A stretch of DNA of 64,000 bases from Gigantopelta aegis (Eukaryota > Mollusca > Gastropoda > Neomphalida > Peltospiridae): positions 29,266,242 to 29,330,241 of the forward strand of contig NC_054711.1 in NCBI RefSeq assembly GCF_016097555.1, written 5' to 3'. The notes under the pieces are model-generated. The model saw nothing but the letters and a program-made list of their open reading frames with translations. It was not told where the DNA came from and did no database searches. This document shows, piece by piece, positions 43,725-53,748 of this stretch. Each line of letters begins with the position of its first letter. The first letter of the stretch is position 1. A program made the translations under genes and the position numbers.

Positions 43725-44392
43725 TATAGACGTTTTGACTGTTGGTATAATATAATATATATTAACATGTCCTCGTACGGCGCAAATTTCATTTGTCTCT
43801 AATACGTATGCGAATACGTACACGTAATCCGGATTTGCGTAGAGTGGTCGAATACGTATATACGTAATCCGTATTTGTATAGAGTGATCGAATACGCATA
43901 CGCACAAGCGTACAGAGATGCATACATGGAACCCATCAACCTATTTGCTCAGAAAGCGAAAATGGAACTTGCGCCTAATGCTTCTTCGGTTTTTATGTTT
44001 TTATTCCATGAATTTGTATTAACAATATGATTATGTAATAAGAAAAAAAATCATTTAGGTATAATTTTGGAACATAAAAATAGTTTACGAATTCTGGAAT
44101 GTAATATTACAGTACCGGTGTGCACACATCTCAATTAAAACCCTAATACCACCCTACGGTGGATTTGGAGGGGTCTATTGAGACGGACACCATCCCTGGA
44201 AACGTCGACTCCGTCCCTGATTAAAACTGATATACGTAAGTTTATAACCGTCATTTCATTCTGTGTGGACTGTTATTAATTTATTAAATTAAGATGAATT
44301 TACGAAAATTGATGACCAACTGTTTTGTCTTAAACATCCACCCCCTCCCAAAAACATGCTGGATCTACCCTGACACAGACCGACACACACGT
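43725..44392. other. DNAJC22 3' flank, no gene
   Basis: A short tandem pattern of GAATACGTA..CGTAATCCG units at 43800-43905; nothing else recognised. No clear polyadenylation signal chosen. Confidence 0.4.
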
Positions 44393-44617
44393 CTAAAACT
44401 CTGTCCTTTCATTCCTTGTGGATTGTTTGTTGCGCTTTGTTCGTTTTGCACGGATTTGAGAAAGAATGTCGTAGGCTTCCTGGATTTCTATGAATTTCTT
44501 CTGTGCTTCTGCTTTCGCTTCCAGGTCTTTGTGTCGGTCAGGGTGCCACTTGCGTGACAGTTCGCGGTAACGTTTTGTTATCTCCTCTTGTGTGGCGCTG
44601 TGATCCAACTCGAGAAC
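44393..44617 (-). CDS. DNAJC22: DNAJC22 exon 3 (J domain, stop)
   Basis: Acceptor TTGGTTACAG. VLELDHSATQEEITKRYREL, SRKWHPDRHKDLEAKAEAQK, then KFIEIQEAYDILSQ and a basic tail; stop TAG at 44393-44395. The HPD motif is intact. Confidence 0.95.
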   Translation of the reverse strand, partial: VLELDHSATQEEITKRYRELSRKWHPDRHKDLEAKAEAQKKFIEIQEAYDILSQIRAKRTKRNKQSTRNERTEF

Positions 44618-47600
44618 CTGTAACCAAGCAAAGAAAGGAATATGTGCTTTATGGCCGTTTTTTAAAACCACTGAACCCACCAGAAGACAAAACAATTGCT
44701 GTTTGTCGATTAACATAATGTTATTACGACACATGGTATTGAGACGAAGTATGTAAGAAGTAACACAAGGAAGGAAGGAAATGTTGTATTTAACGACGCA
44801 CTCAGCACATTTTATTTACGGTTATATGGCGTCGGACATAAGGTTAAGGACCACACAGATATTGAGGGAGGAAACCCGATGTCGCCACTTCATGGGCTAC
44901 TCTTTTCAATTAGCAGCAAGGGATCTTTAATATGCATCATCCCATAGACAGGACAGCACATACCACGGCTTTTGATGTACCAGTCGTGGTGCACTGGCTA
45001 GAGCTAGAAATATCCCAATGGGTCCACTGACGGAGATCGATCACAAACCGACCGCGCATTAAGCGAGCGCATTGTCACTGGACTACGTCTTGCCCCTAGA
45101 CACAAGGAGTGCGGTTTCCAGGATTTCTGCCAGAGGGTAAAATGGGTATGGCGCCAAAACACAAATTTGTTTGCAGATTTATTTATTTTTTTAAATTAAC
45201 CTTTTCACAAAATTAATGACTCTTATCATTACTGTAGGATTTCCTTAACCCTAACCCTAAACCTAACCCATTTTCTTTCTGGGGGACAGCGGGTGCATGC
45301 AGTACACACATTGTAAATATTCAATTCCATAGCAGCAAGGGATCTTTTGTATGTACCATCCCACGGACAGGTATCCTCTCTCAATAATTGTGTGGTCCGC
45401 CACATCATGGGCTACTCTTTTAAATTAGCAACAAGGGATATTTTATATGCACCATCCCACAGACAAGTTAGTACATAGGACAGCCTTTGTTACACCAGCT
45501 GTGGAACACTGGCTGGAACGAGAAATAGCCCAATGGGCCCACCGCTGGCGGTCGATAGTAAACCGACAGCGCATCAGACGAACGCATTACCACAGGGCTA
45601 AATACGTCCCGCCCCATCCAATGAGATCAACTCTTACCTTCTAAGCAGGGTCGGGACATAGCCCAGTGGTAAAGCGCTCGCCTGATGCCTATTGTGTCTT
45701 TTCTCATTCCAGCCAGTGCACCACTACTGGTATATCACAGGCCGTGGTATGTGTTATCATGTTTGTCGGATGGTGCATATAAAAGATCCCTTACTACTAA
45801 TGGAAAAACATAGCGCGTTTCCTCACTAAGACACTTAGCCCTGTGTTACAGCGTTCACCTGATGCGCTGTCGGTTTAGTATCGATCCCCATCAGTCGGCC
45901 CATTGGGCTATTTGTCGTTCCAGTATGATTAATAAATCAATGTGCAAACATTTCCTCTCTGAGACTATATGTCAAAATTACCAAATGTTTGACACCCAAC
46001 AGCCGATGATTAATAAATCAATGTGCTCTAGTGGTGTCGTTAAACAAAACAAACTTGTCTCTACCTTGTAAGCATTAGCCTCTCCGGCTGGATCTAACGC
46101 CGACATGATTTCTTCCCAGATCTTGTGCCAGCCATTAGCTTGGTAATAATTGTACAGACGATGGAATTGTTCTTTGGTGTCCGACCAGACTGGCGACTTG
46201 AAGAAATTCTGTATAGCTTCTCGCAGTGGGACGGTCTCTCCGTCCTTAACCGTCACCGTCGCGTTAAAATAGATCGTGGAGGTCAGGAGCAGAAGGTAGA
46301 TTATGCCGCAGCAAGATAAAACTGTCAGTCGTTTGCAGAGTCCCTTGCGTGGCGGCGGCTCCGATCTGCCCTTCTTCCCCCACCAGTTTGTAAAGAGGAC
46401 AGCCAGTAGTGGGCTGGAGGCAATGCTGTCATTGCTGTAGAATAACCATGGCAACGCGGAAAATGAACCTATCAGAGGCCACGTCCATGAACATTTGTGG
46501 CGTCCAACGTATTTACAAACAAGATTTGTACCGATGAACAGCAAACAAAAAGTGACATTTTAGGATGAAATTTAAAAAAAAAAGTGAAAGACATTTTAGT
46601 TGACATGAACGATGGTACAGACGTGCACTATTACAAAAAGTGAAAGACATTTTAGTTGACATGAACGATGGTACAGACGTGCACTATTACAAAAAGCTAG
46701 AATGGACGTGCACTATTACAAAAAGTGACTATGTAGGCATGGGGTACAGGTGCACTATTACAAAAAGTGAAAGACATTTTAGTTGGAACGATGGTAGAAA
46801 AGCACTATTACAAAAAGTGAAAGACATTTTAGTTGACATGAACGATGGTACAGACGTGCACTATTACAAAAAGCTAGAATGACTATGTAGGCAGGGGTGG
46901 GGGGAGGGGGTCGAGGGTCAGAATCTCCCTTGCTCAAAGCTAATTTTATTTGTTTTTAAATTATAATTTCCGGTGGTGCATCACAACTCCTATAAACGTC
47001 GCTGACCACAGTCTAAAGTTTCAGTTTGTTTTGTTTAACAACAACACTAAAGCACATTGATTTATTAATCACCGGCTATTCGATGTCAAACATTTGGTCA
47101 TTTTGACATATATCCTCGTTTAATCGAAAACCGTACGACTAAGAAGAAATGGCTGGTGCGCATGCTCAGTCATGTCAGGCTATCAATTTAACGACATTAA
47201 TGTTTACCTTGTTCAATTTAGAAATAAAATGTATAAAAAGGTAAGTGCATAGTCACATGTTATCTCTGTTCGATCAAGAATTGCACCAGGTGGTAAGAAA
47301 ACGTCATTTTAAAAGCATTATCGAAAACCGATAGACAGGAAACCCGCTATATTGTTTCACTATTATCTTTTATATCTTTTATATTCACTATCCCACAGAC
47401 AGGATAGCACATACCACGGCCTTTGAATATACCAGTCGTGGTGCACTTGCTGGAACGAGAAATGACCTAACGGGCCCACTGACGAGGATGGATCCTACAT
47501 CAACAGCGCATCTGGCGGGCGCTTTACCACTGGGCTACGCCCCCCTCCTACCCCCCCCCCCCCGACCACAGGCACGACCCCCTCATGCACATAAGCGTAC

Positions 47601-50600
47601 GAGGCAGGGGGTACGGGTGGACAACTGCCCCCCCCCCCCCCCACCCCCACCCCCTCCAGTGCTGGAGCAAAACCTCAAGGTCGGGCAGATATGATACAGA
47701 TATGCGGGAATAAATGTGCTAAACTGAGATCTTTTTACCATGTATTTCTATCATTCTACCTTCAAATTTTCATTTAATTCGGGCAAAACCCAGCCTACCC
47801 CCTACACAAATGGGAGCCCGTATGCCTATGCACGATCAAAAATGGGTAACGCAAAATTAAATTATTATTTGCTTGATGAATACGCGAACGAAACTGTCGT
47901 TCTCGTAATTTTCAGAGGTCTGGGTAAAAGAAACCGAGTCGGCACTTTACACAGACATTACTTTCATATGAAAGTGAAACGGCATACCGTAAAACATATA
48001 TTTATTGCGCCGTGATAATGCAGTGGTTAACATTAAAATAATGGTATACAGTTTCTAACTAACGTGACAAAAACAAAGAGAGAAAAAAGATAAACAATGT
48101 TTTATAATTAATTAGTGTGAACAAAAAGACCTGCTACTATGCATACTGTTTCAATATATATTATTTGATCGTTTCGCGTATATGTATATACTAAGACAAA
48201 ACAAGTTTAGTCATGTAATAAAAAATACTTAAATAAATAATAAAAAAACCTCATAACTTTCATTATGAAATCAAACACTACATTTTATTGATGCATCATT
48301 TGTCAGTTTAAGTAACAGAAGATTTCCAAAATAAAATAAAATATGAAACTTTGTCACGATTGAAAGGAGCTTACGTTTGAAATACAATGCAGTAGTGACA
48401 CATTGCTAAACGCTTTTGTCTTCGTATAGTTGAAGGTTTACGGTAATAGGCCTACTTGCTATTTGGTTACAACACGTTAAGTGTCTTCGTCCGTTTTAAT
48501 CCCACTCATGACTAAAACGGTAAACTAGAACACAGTGCAGTAGTGACACATTGCTAAACGCTTAATGTTGTCTTCGCGAGATGAAAAGGTTTAAGAATAA
48601 TTACTTGCTTTCGGGACAATTAAGCGTCTTCGCCGTTTAATCCCAATCTCCAGAATATTAAAACGGTAAACTAGTATTCACTTACTGGCATGCTAAAGTA
48701 TTAATTGCCGCCCAAGTGTTTCCCCCACCCCTTAAGAAAGCCAAATACACGCTCCTGCTCCGCATTGTATTCATTTAATATAGCATGGTCCTCGATCTCA
48801 CCCCGGAAATGTTAAATGCACGGCCACGCAGTGGCGAGGTCAGTTAACTTGGTGGTTTCCTTGAAAATACCGGGGTAAGGCGTGCCTGAACCATTTGGAC
48901 ATGTTGTTACTTTAAAAGAGTTCCCAATTCCCTATACCAGGCGTGTGTAAGTTAAGGGGTAAGTTTTGTCGAAATACCCCTCCCTAAAGCAAATTGATTT
49001 GCTTTAAAAAAAAAAAAATAAGCCTCGAATCCCTATACCAAACTGTGTCCCAGTGGTGAGTTTCGGGGTTCACACAGGCGCATCCCTAGCCCGCAAATTT
49101 TCTCTTTTTTTTAAATATATTTTCTGGGGGAGCAGACTCGAACCCCTATAAACATTGGACGAAATACGCCAGTTAAGACCAAATGTCCGTGCTAGCTCTA
49201 TTACAGTCAGAGTACTAAAATCCGGGCACAGGCGCATGTATACTGCATTATTATACAACGCAACTAATACATACAGTTTGGCATACTTTACTATATTAAT
49301 TTTGGTGGGAACATCTTTTGGTGGAAACAGCTAAAATTATGCTCAAAGATTTTTTTGACTTATTACACCAGTACTACTATACGCTGAAATCATTTATATT
49401 TATATTCTCCGAGTATTGCAAACGTCCCTAAGGAACGTTACAAACCCTGTAACCTACGTTACGTCATAATTCGGGTAATATGTGCATGTTTACTGAAATC
49501 CGTTCCTAATCAATCGCCTGGAGTACATGAGAAGAGTGATTTATCGTTCGCCTACCGGCCTCGGTGGTGTCGTAGTTAATCCATTGGACATAATGTTGCT
49601 AGGTACTGAGTTCGCAGCCCAGTACCGGCTCCCACCCAGAGCGAGTTTTAACGACTCAATGGATAGGTGTAGGACCACTACACCCTCTTTCTCTCACTAA
49701 CCACTAACTGCTGGTTAACTAACACTGTCCTGGACAGATAGCTTAAGTGTGTGCCCAGGACAGCGTCCTTGGATATTACTTGGATATAAGCACGAACATC
49801 AGTTAAAATGAAATGAAAATGTGTAATATGTGTATGCTTTACTAAAATCCGTTCCTATGGAACGCTAATTGCTCACCTGGAGTTTAAGAGGCGAGTGACT
49901 TATCGTTCGCCTAATATTTTTGAACGTGGAAATCTGAATGATTGGACCAAACAGAAATGTGTAGTTCCGATTATATAAATCAGAGAAATTTGGGTAGGTA
50001 CTACTAGTAGGTAGGCTCAAATGTTTCTTCTTTTAATTTTCTTTCTTCTTCTTCTTCTTCTTCTCTCTCTCTCTCTCTCTCCTCTTTTTTTTTTTTTTTT
50101 TTATTGTTTTATTGTACTATTGTATAAAGTTTGTTTTTTAAAGTCTGAAATATTTTATATTAAGATATATGTAGCGAGACAGCAATGCATTTCAAGCTTT
50201 ATATTATGTAGCCCTCCTATGCCGTTGCTGAACGGCCAGAGTGTAAATAAATTCTGTTCTGTTCATTATGCTCCACCCATTCGTGAGTCAAATATATATA
50301 TATATGGTTATACAATAATATCCGCCGGACTGGATTTTCCCAGTTGCGGTGACCGCAGCTAGGTTTTCCCCACACCACACGACTAAGCCACGTATCAGAA
50401 CATTAGTACACGTTCTCGTAATATTGATATGGTTAATCGTCATGAAGGAAACGCCAGATGTTAAATATCACACAGAAGTCATGCACCTTATCTTTTAATA
50501 TCTATGATAGCTGCATGCAGGGCCTACTTTAGGCGGACGGGTGCGGTTTTAGGTTTTAAACACAACGTAAACCATGATTGGTATATCAAAGGCCATGGTA

Positions 50601-51963
50601 GGCCTATATACTATCTTGTCTGTGAGATGGTGCATATAAAAAACCTTGCTACTAATGGAAAAATGTAGTGGGTTTCCGCTCTAAGACTATGTTAAAATTA
50701 CCAAATGTTTTTTGGCATCCAATAGACGATAATTAATAAATCAATGTGCTCTAGTGGTGTCGTTAATCAAACACTAATTTCCTTTACTCCAAAACAAAGG
50801 AATATTTGTTTAATGACACCTCAGCACATTTTAATATATGGTTATTTGTTTAATAAGAGGGGGTTGGGGGAGAGAGGGGAAGATATACAAAGGGAGAGAG
50901 GGGTTTGGGAGTGGGCGGGGAACGCCTTCCGCTACCCACTCCCAGGCCTAATCTTACCGAAAAGCAGCAACATATGATTAAGTAGTTTACTCCACATTCC
51001 GCTAACTTGCTACCCGAATTTCAGTGAAATTTGCAGTGGGGGACCTGGCTATAACAACCACCAAGTTGGGGACTACGCACACGTATGCAGTGCTATTATG
51101 GCTTTATGGACACCAACCTGCTTCCAGCTTCAACCAAAAATCACAAACATACGGCCCCACCTCTTTTCAGCAATGTCAATGCGCGGCGCCGTAACCTGTA
51201 TTTAACGGGCACTCGTTACTAAAGGAATTTCCTTAATGTCCGTTAAAGACAGGTTTCACTGTTAAAAGGTTGTAAGCCTATACTAACCCACAGCAGCTCC
51301 TATTGGTGGCAGGAAAAACACGACCCACTTTATTCCGTCAAGCTGGGCATACTCCTCCGGAATCGACAGACGAAACAGGTAGGAAAAAATACTCCCCATA
51401 ACCAACTGCCCTGAAAAGCGAACCGTGCTGCAGTTTGGAACATGTGGAACAGTTTTCTGTTTTTTCTCCTCCAGATGTACAGCATCCCTTTCCGGGCCAT
51501 TTTTTTGTGCACCTGCTACCGTCCTCTTTTGAGTCCGATTCTCTGTTGTTGGAACATGTGGAACAGTTTTCTGTTTTTTCTCCTCCAGATGTACAGCATC
51601 CCCTTCCGGGACATTTTTTTGTGCATCTGCTACCGTCCTGTTTCGAGTCCGACTCTCTGTTGTTGAACGGGTTACGATTCCATCTCCCGAAATTTGGTTT
51701 TGGTTAGGCCTACTACGAGTCTCGGCATTGCCATTAATAACCTGACCTCGTTCCTTTTTCTTTTTATAAAATTCTTCGTCCTCGTTGCATTCTTGGACAT
51801 AGTCGGGTATCCGCCAGATGTCCCTTATCCATCCGAGACCGAAAAGTCCACCCAAGGTGGCCCACCATACGAATGCATGCCTGTCTCGTTTCAAATAAAA
51901 ATGATGAACTCCAAGCCACCCTAAGAAAAACCAGAGAACGTAAGTCACAGTTTGGTTGGCCAT
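44393..51963 (-). CDS. DNAJC22: DnaJ homolog subfamily C member 22 (wurst)
   Basis: Multi-pass membrane J-protein; the fly homologue wurst is needed for clathrin-mediated endocytosis and airway clearance, and the J domain recruits Hsc70. Exons 51288-51963, 46065-46468, 44393-44617 join in phase to 1305 bp, 434 residues (human 341). Residues 1-55 are a TM2-type start (VLWFFLGWLGVHHFYL, GGLFGLGWIRDIWRIP). A charged linker at 56-180 follows, containing two 38-residue repeats. Further hydrophobic segments are IKWVVFFLPPIGAAVG and VLSCCGIIYLLLL. The C-terminal J domain has HPD at 385-387 (RKWHPDRH). The frame is intact. The extra length comes mainly from the linker. It is divergently paired with an RJL GTPase gene. 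Confidence 0.95.
44772..45098 (-). repeat. SINE, head A / tail 1, near full length
   Basis: Target duplication ACACAAGGA on both sides. DNAJC22 intron 2. Confidence 0.88.
45120..45323. mobile_element. hAT-like MITE (CAGGGTTTCTGCC family), copy 3, truncated
   Basis: Starts CAGGATTTCTGCCAGAGGGT. The right end is replaced by SINE core at about 45324. Confidence 0.65.
45324..45617 (-). repeat. SINE, head A, rearranged core
   Basis: AGCAGCAAGGGATCTTTTG is duplicated within the copy; head end CCACAGGGCTAAATACGTCC (plus reading). Confidence 0.75.
45649..45832 (+). repeat. SINE, head A, tail truncated
   Basis: GGACATAGCCCAGTGGTAAA head, core, ending at CCTCACTAAG, where the next SINE begins. Confidence 0.8.
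45833..46057 (+). repeat. SINE, head A / tail 2, next to a splice donor
   Basis: Tail AATGTGCTCTAGTGGTGTCG, AAACAAAACAAACTTG ends 7 bases from the DNAJC22 intron 2 donor (46064). The core is mostly deleted and the GATTAATAAATCAATGTGC part is repeated. Confidence 0.85.
46065..46468 (-). CDS. DNAJC22: DNAJC22 exon 2
   Basis: Acceptor CTCTGATAG, donor AAG|GTAGAG. Completes Gly226, then SFSALPWLFYSNDSIASSPL, VLSCCGIIYLLLLTSTIYF, QFHRLYNYYQANGWHKIW, ending EANAYK. The acceptor was chosen by phase and by alignment of GAAVG|SFSALPW with the human protein. The frame stays open upstream, but no AG lies there. Confidence 0.92.
46583..46890. repeat. ~56-bp imperfect tandem array in DNAJC22 intron 1
   Basis: Units AGTGAAAGACATTTTAGTTG + ACATGAACGATGGTACAGAC + GTGCACTATTACAAAA occur about six times, some shortened. 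It lies about 115 bases upstream of the exon 2 acceptor (minus sense). The 80-codon open frame across it is a by-product. Confidence 0.88.
47022..47548 (-). repeat. SINE, head A / tail 2, interrupted
   Basis: Tail part 47022-47110 and core/head part 47332-47548 are separated by about 220 unrelated bases bounded by ATCGAAAACCG at both ends. Confidence 0.7.
47540..47830. repeat. C-rich runs and probable DNA-element ends
   Basis: Poly-C tracts near 47551-47563 and 47629-47643, with ACGAGGCAGGGGGTACGG and CAAATGGGAGCCCGTATGCC motifs. Unclassified. A 91-codon frame at 47740-48015 has no recognisable domain. Confidence 0.4.
48389..48680. repeat. Diverged ~145-bp tandem duplication
   Basis: GCAGTAGTGACACATTGCTAAACGC begins each copy (at about 48389 and 48537; given as 20+5 bases: GCAGTAGTGACACATTGCTA, AACGC). 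GTCTTCG and AAAACGGTAAACTAG recur in order. Confidence 0.65.
48681..49474. other. DNAJC22 intron 1, unexplained
   Basis: No gene or known repeat. ATTACAGTCAGAGTACT at 49201-49217 echoes the 19.7-20.3 kb repeat. Confidence 0.4.
49555..49815 (+). repeat. SINE C with long flanking duplication
   Basis: CGGCCTCGGTGGTGTCGTAG start, GAGCGAGTTTTAACGACTC, then TGTCCTGGACAG. About 80 bases before it (49475-49554) recur, diverged, after it (49816-49910). Confidence 0.75.
50030..50110. repeat. Polypyrimidine (TTC)n(CT)n(T)n tract
   Basis: Low-complexity tract; the open frame through it is not a gene. Confidence 0.85.
50570..50772 (+). repeat. SINE core / tail 2, headless
   Basis: ACCATGATTGGTATATCAAA to CTCTAGTGGTGTCGTTAA. 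A short tail 1 piece in the other orientation follows at 50800-50850. Confidence 0.75.
51288..51963 (-). CDS. DNAJC22: DNAJC22 exon 1 (start, TM2 region)
   Basis: ATG at 51961-51963; the human protein likewise begins at the first TM2 helix. Donor GTTAGT. Codes MANQTVTYVLWFFLGWLGVH, then the linker with repeats 101-138 and 139-176, then VRFSGQLVMGSIFSYLFRL. Ends one base into Gly226. Confidence 0.94.
51435..51662 (-). repeat. DNAJC22: 114-bp in-frame tandem duplication within DNAJC22
   Basis: Units 51435-51548 and 51549-51662 are nearly identical at DNA level. Each encodes a 38-residue basic/acidic segment with HLEEKKQKTVPHVP. In frame (114 = 3 x 38). Confidence 0.95.
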
Positions 51964-52423
51964 TATGGCGACGTTTCTGAAAGAAAAGTTCGAGAAGACA
52001 GACCGCGCACAGCAGACGACAGAACACTCGGAACAAGTGTTTATTTCAAGTCGGTGGTAGATCGCGCGAGGAAAACCTGGTCTAAAAATAGATTAATCTG
52101 ACGTGGTGTTTTCCATATCGTTTTCGTTACGGTTTCCATACACCATGCAATATGAATCAAATTGTGCATTTATTTAATTATTTATTTACCAAAGTAAATA
52201 ATGTGCCCTTACACGAAAAAAAAAAACCCACCGTAACAATACAACAACGCTTCATTGATTCTTAATTTATTGTTTTATTTAATGGCTAACTCGATTCCCT
52301 GGCTATCCCAAAATGCAGTGCTTTGTTGACAGTTGTCATAACAACTGATAACACATGCTCGCGGCTGACTGAGCCATCACAATACGCGGGTACATGAAGA
52401 CATGGATCTGACGTGACAGTGTG
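51964..52423. promoter_or_regulatory. Probable bidirectional promoter, DNAJC22 / RJL GTPase
   Basis: Only 460 bases separate the two divergent start codons. CpG-containing near 51964-52075, no clear TATA box on either side. Both 5' UTRs and the shared promoter must fit here unless upstream non-coding exons exist. Confidence 0.5.
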
Positions 52424-52492
52424 ATGGACAGAAAACCCGGACATCTGACGAAAGACGTTCAACAGGCAGTAAATGGGTTGACGTGGATTAAG
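52424..52492 (+). CDS. RJL GTPase exon 1 (start codon)
   Basis: MDRKPGHLTKDVQQAVNGLT then WIK, donor AAG|GTTAGG, phase 0. An in-frame stop at 52409-52411 fixes this ATG as the first. The join WIK|VLGIGN parallels human RIKVISMGN. Confidence 0.75.
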
Positions 52493-53716
52493 GTTAGGGT
52501 GTGAACTTTTTAACACAGCGCTAATGCTGAGGTTTATTTTAAATTAATTATCCCAGAAAATACATTTTAAAAACCCCCACTCCAGGGGCGGATCCAGGAA
52601 TTTTAGCAGGGGGTGGTCCAGTCTTGAGCCTTTGAAGGGCCCCCCCCCCCCCTCGATAGGAAATTTTCATATTTGAAGATAGCTTTAGATGGATTTGAAG
52701 TATATTCCCGTTATCAAAATCCTGCTTATTGGTCACGAGCAGGGGGGTGTCCAGACCCCCTGGACCCGCGTCTGCACCCACCTACTCCTTCATCTCATAG
52801 GCCTGCAAATATGTCAGGATTGTACCCGGTCACGGATTTAAGGGCCACTAAGCTCAAGGGTCCCGCTCCTCAATTTTTAAAGGCGATGAGTAACATCACC
52901 AACAAGCTCTGGGTTCGCATCCCGGTACCGGCTCAGATGAGAGTTTCAATGGCTCAATGGAGAGGACCGTGGCAAATTTAGGGCTAAACTGACTGCTCTG
53001 TCACCAACCACTGGCGTAGCGAGAGGGTGAATTCACTTCCTCCAATCAAACCTCACCCCCCCCCCCCCCCAAATACATTTTGTGTTTGCCTGTCCCATAT
53101 TATAACATGTCGACTCGTATAGACCGTGTGGGGGTTCCCCGCTAATGCAAAATCCATGGATGCATACTATGATACTTACTTCAATAGTTTGGTTCACGTC
53201 TTTTTTCTTTTCTTTCTTTTTTGTTTTTTTTTTGTGCTCGATCATGTGTTGAAATGACATGGCTGGACAGTTTATTCATTTTTAACTTTTCATTTAAACG
53301 TAGAGTCGTTTCATCAAGTAGTGCATCAAACATACAGTTTCTTAAATCTGGTTCCAGACAGACCTTCAGTTTATTATTTCACGAAGCGATCTTAGCCCTA
53401 AGATCATCTTAAGTGCATAACTACAACAAGCACTGATGGTGATCGTAAGATCGCTTCGCGGAACAGGGCCCTGGGCAGCGTGTATGAACCGTAACCACTA
53501 ATAAACAGGAAAATATCTATAAATGAACATATGGAAGAGGACATTCGAGCGAGCTACCTCTATCTAAAACTAACTGACTGTCTCACACATTTCTGTTTAA
53601 CAGGTTCTAGGAATTGGGAATGCCTCTAGTGGAAAGACTTGCCTTATAAAACATTTCTGCGAAAGCAAGGTAAGTACATACCAGGACATATATGTATCAA
53701 GTGCAAAAACAAACAA

Positions 53717-53748
<32 letters not shown>

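Noticed and set aside
46469-46544. Upstream continuation of the DNAJC22 exon 2 frame to a Met.
   Set aside because: No AG acceptor lies there. The CTCTGATAG acceptor at 46469-46470 gives correct phase and aligns with the human protein.
46640-46882. 80-codon plus-strand frame in DNAJC22 intron 1.
   Set aside because: It runs through an imperfect tandem repeat in an intron on the opposite strand; no domain, and repeat units of differing length would not keep a protein frame.
47740-48015. 91-codon frame after poly-C tracts.
   Set aside because: No similarity to a known family, intronic to DNAJC22 on the opposite strand, AT-driven composition.
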